Below, one piece after another: positions 57,701 through 64,000 of a DNA stretch of 64,000 bases. The number at the start of each line of letters is the position of its first letter. Within the stretch, counting starts at the first letter, position 1. The notes below the pieces were generated by a model, which saw only the letters and a program-made list of their open reading frames with translations, was not told the DNA's origin and made no database searches. The translations under genes were made by a program, and so were the position numbers. Origin of the DNA: Opisthocomus hoazin (taxonomy: Eukaryota > Chordata > Aves > Opisthocomiformes > Opisthocomidae); contig NC_134454.1 in the NCBI RefSeq assembly GCF_030867145.1, positions 48,915,830 through 48,979,829 of the forward strand. The letters run 5' to 3'.

Positions 57701-60136
57701 ATCCACCCCTCTGCTATGTGCTATCCCACTCAGATTGATTGAATGCCTCGCTTCTCCTAATCAGCTGGAACTCTTTACTGCGGTCTTCACAAAAACGCAC
57801 TGGCAGCGTTGTCAGTGTTTCAGGGTGACTCGGGCAGGCAGAATGGATGCAGGTATTTCTTTGCATTGAAGTGGTGTGGATATACATAACACATCAGTAC
57901 TTGAGCAGAAACTTCAGGAAACTGGGGACTTCACGTATCCTGATCTGAGACCCCTGCAGAACACTGGGGTTTCCTGGAAGAAGGATAAATTGGCAGTTGA
58001 AACATAAGAAATATGCTTCTAAGACTGGACTGGATCATTTCTCAAGGGTCAGCAAATCTTGTGTTTCTGTAGTCTTAGGAAGACTCTTCTGCACCAGACT
58101 TTCTAAATGTTAATTACGAATGTGAGTTATCCTGACATCTGGCTTGGAGGAGTTAATTTCATTTAGACTTGTCTTAGTTCTGTCAATATTCAAGTGTTTT
58201 GTGGAGTGTGTATATATGTGTTGGTAGAGGGGGACTGATGAAATAACAGACAAAACATGTTCCTGTGTTGACTGCCTCTTCAGAATGAGAGAGCACGCAA
58301 AGTGAGGGAATGGAAGATAGTCACTCCAGCAATTTCATATCAAAGTGAGGGAGGGGATAGTTAGAAAAGTGATACAGTTCAAGGGCATCATGTTGCTTTC
58401 ACCAAGTTCTTTTATGCTCTGTGACAAATGCTTTCATAGCTCATCATGGCATGCCTGAATGCCAGGTGTATTGATTCCCTGGTGACAGGGTAGTTGATAA
58501 TGAGCTGTGCTATGCTATATTCCTCCTTCAAGGGGTAAATGCAGTAAATCTGACTGTGACTACAGTCGTGAGATTAAACCAGAATAAACCAGAAAGCAAT
58601 TTTAGTTGTGAACTCTTTCAATTCCTCCTCTTTTTATGTAAGTGCAGGGGATATCTCCCCGCTCTCTGGCGTTTACTGGGAGATCTGTGTTAAAACAAGT
58701 ATTTTTTGTTTGTAATAGTATATCTCTAAAGCAGCTAAAAGTTTTTGTGTTTGGCTGTAACCCAGGACTTTGCAAAGAAAAAGTGTTGTTATAAGTGCTT
58801 TGGTTGGTGTTGTTTATAGTATTAATGGTAACACAGGCCCTTTCTAATTAAAACATGGTTTTCTGTTTTTCTCCTTCCAGGCAGTGCTGATGAATAACAT
58901 CACAGGAAATGAACGACAGATCCACAGTCTACGAGGTATGTTGTAATACCCCTCTGCATCTCTCTCATATTGACTTTTAAGCCGCGTGTTTTTAAGACTT
59001 GCATTTTTCTGATGTGTTCTGAGAATGCTGCCTTTCTCAAGTCATGGGGATGGTGCAGGAGCTGTGGTGACTTAGATCCTGTGTCTGCATAGTTGCAGTT
59101 CAGTGAAGTGTCAGACTGATCTGCCTCAATGGTAGAAGGATTTGTCTGGGTAGTGCTTGATGTACAGGGGTCCTGACCCTTAAGGTACAAAATAATATAG
59201 AGTAAAACTAGCTTCTCTGTGTATTGTTAATGTATCTATTCTTCATTCTACCTTCTGCAGCGTATTCTTGCATGGGAGGACCCTGAGGTATTTGGGTCAT
59301 GCATTTTAGCACCAGGGGAATTCGCAAATGCCTATATTAAATAAGAAAACTTGGTCTAATTAATTTCTATTCATGTTTGTACTTCAAAATTGTTAGCAAT
59401 TTATTCCTCGGGAAGTCTGGGGAATGGATCAGAAGTTCTATGAACAGGTAAATATATTGTGGTGCCTTATTCTGGTGCCCTCACACAGAGCTTTCTGTTA
59501 GGAACTATTCGTAGTGTTAAAGCATGATAATGACACTTCTAACGTTAAAAAAAGAAAACAACTCTAAATCCTAGATGCCTTGTGTTTTTGAGAAACATAA
59601 CTTTAAATTGCATATTATTCAGGGAAGCATTGTAAGCTTGTCTTTAGATGGCTAATAAACATGAATGCCATTTCATACAAAGTTCGGATTGGTATTTCAT
59701 AGACCTAAAGATTTCTTGGGCTGAAATCTAGCAGAGCAAGGGTTTGCAAACAAGTTAGAGTATTCTTTACGAAGAAAAGGAGGTCAAAAATCTATGTTAC
59801 ATGGTTTTGTTCGTATGTTAGGCTGAAAGGCTGTTCTTTCCCAATCCTGTGCATCTTTGATGAATAAATTCAACAATTATCTATGCATTTGTATACAAAA
59901 CGTAGTGAGCATGACAGCTGGATGGAAATAGCGTGCTTACTATCAGTCTGTTGTTTGATACTTCTCTTGTAATATATCTAAATATATATGTGTGTGTGTA
60001 TTTTAAGATATATTGTCATCCTGTTTTGGTCAGAACACTTGAAAGAGTTGCAGACAGAATATGGAAAGCTACAGATGGATGTTTACTGGTTTCAGAAGAA
60101 CCAGACTAACCTTCAGAGGAAGTTCTCATATGACCT
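47900..60136 (+). CDS. GOLM1: GOLM1 (GP73), Golgi membrane protein 1, first 156 residues; partial
   Basis: GOLM1 is a type II membrane glycoprotein of the cis-Golgi that can be cleaved and secreted. Four coding exons join in phase: 47900-48028, 50517-50696, 58881-58935 and 60034-60136. Residues about 13-35 form the signal anchor ([18 protein letters not shown]); the N-terminal 12 residues are cytosolic. Residues 44-156 are a lumenal coiled coil. Two N-glycosylation sites, N109-I-T and N144-Q-T, fall at the same numbers as in the human protein. The furin-type site at 52-55 reads KVRR where human has RVRR. The last exon ends GACCT/GTAAGT, two bases into a codon. I found no further exon up to 64000, so the acidic C-terminal half lies to the right. 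The start is set by the match to the human N-terminus (MKSPP). Confidence 0.96.
48704..48889 (+). repeat. Polypyrimidine tract, about 185 bases
   Basis: T runs punctuated by single C at intervals of about 8-10 bases, then by single G in the last 60 bases; almost no A. It is followed by AG at 48890-48891. Lys-rich and Phe-rich open frames on either strand are artefacts of this tract. Confidence 0.95.
50347..50374 (+). repeat. (TG)n microsatellite
   Basis: TG repeat with one TC interruption, about 145 bases before a GOLM1 exon. Confidence 0.95.
50517..50696 (+). CDS. GOLM1: GOLM1 coding exon (residues 44-103)
   Basis: 180 bases between CTGTTCCTCAG and GTAGGA, phase 0 at both ends. Contains KVRR and the conserved [17 protein letters not shown] coiled-coil segment. 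Confidence 0.96.
50697..51944 (+). other. GOLM1: GOLM1 intron, left part
   Basis: Ordinary AT-rich intron sequence without a recognised element. Confidence 0.8.
51945..52330 (-). mobile_element. CR1 LINE 3' end, in GOLM1 intron
   Basis: Begins TCACAGAATCACAGAATGG on +, then follows the 35.7 kb copy closely through the 3' UTR and into the ORF2 end, breaking off near 52330. Antisense to GOLM1. Same subfamily as the copies at 12.75 and 35.7 kb. Confidence 0.94.
52331..58880 (+). other. GOLM1: GOLM1 intron, right part
   Basis: About 6.5 kb. It holds a 105-codon open frame without ATG at 53661-53978 (not assigned) and a small tandem duplication at 54232-54265. No exon with conserved content was seen. 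Confidence 0.7.
54232..54265 (+). repeat. Two exact 17-bp tandem copies
   Basis: Unit GGAATGGCAGTGGGCGT occurs twice in direct succession. Confidence 0.95.
58881..58935 (+). CDS. GOLM1: GOLM1 coding exon (residues 104-122)
   Basis: 55 bases between CTCCTTCCAG and GTATGT; encodes [18 protein letters not shown] plus one base. Holds the N109 glycosylation site. Confidence 0.94.
58936..60033 (+). other. GOLM1: GOLM1 intron
   Basis: About 1.1 kb, AT-rich, with a short TATATGTG repeat near 59985-60000. No other element. Confidence 0.85.
60034..60136 (+). CDS. GOLM1: GOLM1 coding exon (residues 122-156)
   Basis: 103 bases after TTTTGGTCAG, ending GACCT before GTAAGT. Encodes [14 protein letters not shown] with glycosylation site N144. 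Confidence 0.95.
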
Positions 60137-63100
60137 GTAAGTATGCTCTTTCTGAACTATGGCTTCCAGACCTGTAGGTGACTTGGTTATAACCCAGACT
60201 ATTATTGTGATAGCTGTAGTGCCATTAGTAAATGTACAGTTCTAAAGAGAAAGTAACACCTAACACATCTTCTGAAATTGCTCACAGTTGATCTTGGAGA
60301 AGAGCATAGACCTTGCACTGCTCGGCACCTTAGTATACACAGACTTCTCCACAGTTCTTGTTGTTCCTTCCATTGCAGGAGGACAAAGGTAGCAGTATTC
60401 TCATTTAAGAGTTGGGAGGAAAACTGAAACATAAAGAGGTGAAACTCTGAAGTTAAGAACTGAAATACAGGAATGCCCGATGAAGAGCTATACCTCATTG
60501 AGCTGCCAGAGGTCTCAGAAAGTTTCTGGTACTGTTCTGGTCAGAGCCATCTGTTTTGCGTTACAGTTCATACCTAGTCGTGGTTTTTGTTGAGATTTCC
60601 CACTGAATTACAAGGCATGGATAACTGAACACAAGTGCTTATCAGTATCTTTACACTAAATACACGTTTCTGGTGTTTCTGGGAATTTCTCCTGGGTTCT
60701 TTCTGTTCAGTGGCGTTCCCTCTACCTATCTTCACCTCTTACTGTATCTTTGGTCTGATGCGTAGACACAGAAAACCAACAGAATTTGCTGTTTGTCTGT
60801 TCTTGTAATGATTTTCCATCAAGAATATAATTGGTCTAGTGATAGGTATTTTTCTGGCAGTCACTGTGTAGCCAGATTTTGTAGGAATTATGATTAAAAG
60901 CTCAACATGGCAATCAAAGAACTTGAATTCTACAGGCCAGACTTGAAATACCTTTGTTCTTTTCTTTTCCTCTGCTTAAGAATTAAGGATTAGTATTAGT
61001 GCTGTTGGCATACTTGGTGATTATCAGTTGGTTGTGTACTCTTTTTTTTTTTTTTTAAGACATTATTACTCATTTAATAATGATGACCCAGATGGATTGT
61101 ATTAGTGGAGTTCTAGTAATTTAGGACTTCTAGCAGGAAAGTAGAAGGAAGCTGGAGACCTAAGTTTGTTTCAGCCTTTTATTGAGCCATGTTATGCTTA
61201 ACGTCTCTGTTAAGGTACTTTTTACCTCTAAGTTTGTTGGTTACCACAGTTGTAAAGCACCTGCTCTTTACTGTTAGTTAAATGACAGAGCTGGGACTCC
61301 TGGACCTCTGTTGATACTGCTTTGCTAGTTAGAGTGTCAGTTTGCCAGCGTCTTCCTTGTAAGGTTGTCCTGCTCTACATGAGGTGTTGTCATACTCCAC
61401 CCGAGAAGTACATTGTTGGAGCATTGGTTTGATGCATGTGTGCAGGGAAGTGATACAAGGCAAATGTAGCGAGTCTTGTTTCTGAAAACTCGCGTTTATT
61501 GCCCATGCCTGATGAAATGTTTTCCAGTATAGCTCCATTGAGGAAATCATAGACACAGCATGCCTGCTCATGGGAGTGTACTGTAAAGAATCCCTCCGTT
61601 TAAGAGAAGGTTGAATCCGGAGGGTACAGCTCCAGGGTCAACACTGGGTCAAGGTGAAGAGCTAAACAAGTTACAGTGGTGGAGATGGGTTTTCTTGTGT
61701 GAGGGTAGCTGTAGAGACAGACATAGTAATTCATCCACATGCCAGCCGAACAGGGACTCGGCTAGGTCATCTGCCTCTGGCTGGTCCTGGGGCAGGTATG
61801 CTATTTCCTGCAGTCTCTCCATCAGATTCCATAAAAGCAGTCATCTCTGTCAAGGAGCTATGCTTCCTTCACTAGCTTTGCTGGGTGATGCTTCAGTGTC
61901 CATTTTCTATTTCTGGATTTTTTTTTTTTTTTTTTTTTTGGTAGCTATGCAAGTGAGGAAAACAAACTTTCCACTCAAATTTTCATGGAACGATGAATAG
62001 CTTGGGCCAACTGTAGTGTTCACACAATTCTAGCAGGAACATACGTAAACACATTTTTAAAATATTGCTTGTTATGTACCTTTAAGGGGGGTGTTGTAAC
62101 TTTAATATTTCACTGTTGTAGTAAGTTAATTACTAACTTGGCCTTGGATTCTGGTAGTTGTAGAAGTGTACATCTGACTGTACTTGGTTACATACAGTCC
62201 CCTGTGGTGTTACTAAATGCTTGCTTAATAGTGTCATTTTAAATGCTTACAAATAACCTTTTCCCAACGTGATTATGGGCCTAGAAAAACAAGTATTATT
62301 AGATAGATTCAAAGTGTTACTTTTAATCTGTCTTCCTTCCTCCCCTCAGCATTAGGAGTAAACCAACATGTTGCCTCTCTGCATTTATTAACCCTTGGCA
62401 GGAGGGGGCGTTAGACCTGCTTCTGTGCTACACCGGTGTTTCTTGCTTTGACTTGGGGTTGTATGGATGAAGGTTTCGCATGTTATGAATCAAGTATGAT
62501 TTGCCCAGTGGAACAATGAAGAGAGAGTATTATTGTGTAAAGGAAAATGTTGTAAAAAGATGACAGAAGTCAAATGCCTTCTTTTAACTGCACACATTGT
62601 AAATCACTCTTTTTAAACAGTTGGATGTTACACTGTAGAAGACAGTGATCAAATCAGTTGTGCATGTGCAATGCATAAGAACAAAAGTTTGTTAACTTAG
62701 AAGGCACAAAAGTAATTGTTTTTTCTCATGCCCAGGTCTTGAAATTTTATCTTAGCTTTTTTTTTTTGTCTTTTGAGCAAGCTTGGTGTTTTCCATACAG
62801 GAGTCAGCAGCAGTTGCGTGAGCTCACTGGTACTGCGTGCAGGAGGAGTACACGCTCCTCCACAGCTGACTTACCTTGGTGCACACTGTGCCCAGCGCCG
62901 TCTGCTTGCGGTGGTGCTTCTTCATCAAAGACTGGCCGGCAGCACTGACCCTTCTCTCCTGCAGCAATCAGAGAGAAACGGAAGCCTCTGGAACGATCTT
63001 TTGAAGAAATTTTTGTATTCATGCGTTTTGATTCCTAGGAGCTTTGTTTGTTACATGGTAGAATTTCCAAAGAAGCAGCTACCCGTAAAAAGTCTGGTAA

Positions 63101-64000
63101 TTAGTTCATGAGTGACACGTGCAAGAGTGTGAGTGCCCAAGTGATCTTTCCTGGCAGGGATGAAAGGCGCTGATGGTACCTGCTCCTGGGGGATAGGAGT
63201 GCTGTGTTTCTCGCGGTGGGAGCAGCAAATCCGTCAGCCCGGGAGGGGAGAGGCTGTGCGTGCACGCTCCCGGGCATGCAGACTGTGCCTGTGGGGGCCA
63301 GGTATGCGGGTTAGCACGGACACGTGAAGCACTCGCACAAACACTTCCGGTAGCCTCGTCCCGCGCCCCGAGGGGGAAGGTCTGCTAGTGCAGAACGTGC
63401 TTGTGCACGTACATACTGGTTGGCACCCGTCCCTGCGCCTCCTGCCCCGGCCTGACCCCAGCTGCTGCTCTCACCCCTGCACACACACATGCACACGCTG
63501 AGCAGAGAGTCCCTCCCCCGGGAAAAAGTTAAAAAGGGATTTAATAAGAAATGGGACAGACTGTGCTGATCAGGTGCAGGACAAGGCTGGACGAGCGCGC
63601 TGACCAGCAACGTGTTTTCATGACTGACTGGTTATCCTCTCATCTCTCTCTTTTCTCATGCTTATTCTAACAGAGATCCATCCCTTTCCCTGCCTTGGGT
63701 CCCGTCATGAGTCTTATGCAATCCTGGTGTGTTCTACCCATGCATCCCATAATGTATTCCCCACCCTGGGAAGGGAACTCTTTGGTCCTGTTCACTAATC
63801 TTCATGGGTTCCACGCCTGGACATGGCGGTTGAAGCTGACCTGAGACAGCCATGGGGCTGTGGGGTGGTCTGGACAGGGTGTCCCTTCTTCTGAGACCGT
63901 AATTTAGTCTCACCGCTGCCCTTGTGCGGCTTTGGACTCACGGAGGTGGCCGTGGGTGGGCTGATGGCTGCTGTGATGGGCCTGGGAGCAGCTGGGGAGG
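60137..64000 (+). other. GOLM1: GOLM1 intron to the right edge
   Basis: No next GOLM1 exon (expected to begin with the Cys-containing SQCINQ-like segment) was found. A T22 run lies at about 61919-61940. Composition becomes GC-richer from about 63130, where a transposon is suspected but not proven. Confidence 0.65.

Noticed and set aside
1-64000. CRISPR arrays, bacterial operons, riboswitches, tRNA or rRNA genes
   Set aside because: The window is vertebrate nuclear DNA; no direct-repeat arrays or structured RNA genes were recognised on either strand.

Overview
The window looks like avian nuclear DNA: vertebrate GT-AG introns, CpG-island promoters, CR1 LINE 3' ends with the ATTCTRTG terminal octamer, and an ERVL-type LTR like those common in bird genomes. 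Three neighbouring genes can be read, all on the + strand in the order TUT7 (3' end only) - ISCA1 (complete) - GOLM1 (5' half). This is the TUT7/ISCA1/GOLM1 block of human 9q21.33, which lies on chromosome Z in birds. Species and chromosome are inferred from gene content, not read directly.

Layout. 1-3.8 kb: last three coding exons and 3' UTR of TUT7. 3.8-6.2 kb: intergenic, nothing recognised. About 6.5-8.8 kb: a broken endogenous retrovirus on the - strand (integrase part, then env), ending about 0.3 kb from the next CpG island. 8.84-9.5 kb: CpG-island promoter of ISCA1 with a CCAAT box and a perfect cAMP response element. 9.17-15.23 kb: four ISCA1 coding exons giving a 129-residue protein, with a CR1 insertion and a G-quadruplex-like run in intron 3; several possible poly(A) sites lie up to 17.7 kb. 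17.7-40.6 kb: a long gene-poor interval with CR1 fragments and a mosaic of two LTR pieces in opposite orientation (36.9-37.6 kb). 40.6-41.9 kb: CpG island, probably the GOLM1 promoter and non-coding first exon. 47.85-60.1 kb: GOLM1 coding exons for residues 1-156; the rest of the gene lies beyond the right edge.

The three genes are unrelated in function: TUT7 uridylates RNA, ISCA1 assembles mitochondrial [4Fe-4S] clusters, and GOLM1 is a Golgi type II membrane glycoprotein. Their linkage is conserved synteny rather than a pathway. I found no convincing new gene system. The better leads are a changed furin-type site in GOLM1 (KVRR), a 12-codon uORF ending one base before the GOLM1 start, an overlapping uORF at ISCA1, the head-to-head hybrid LTR, and an unexplained - strand open region near 18.1-18.6 kb.
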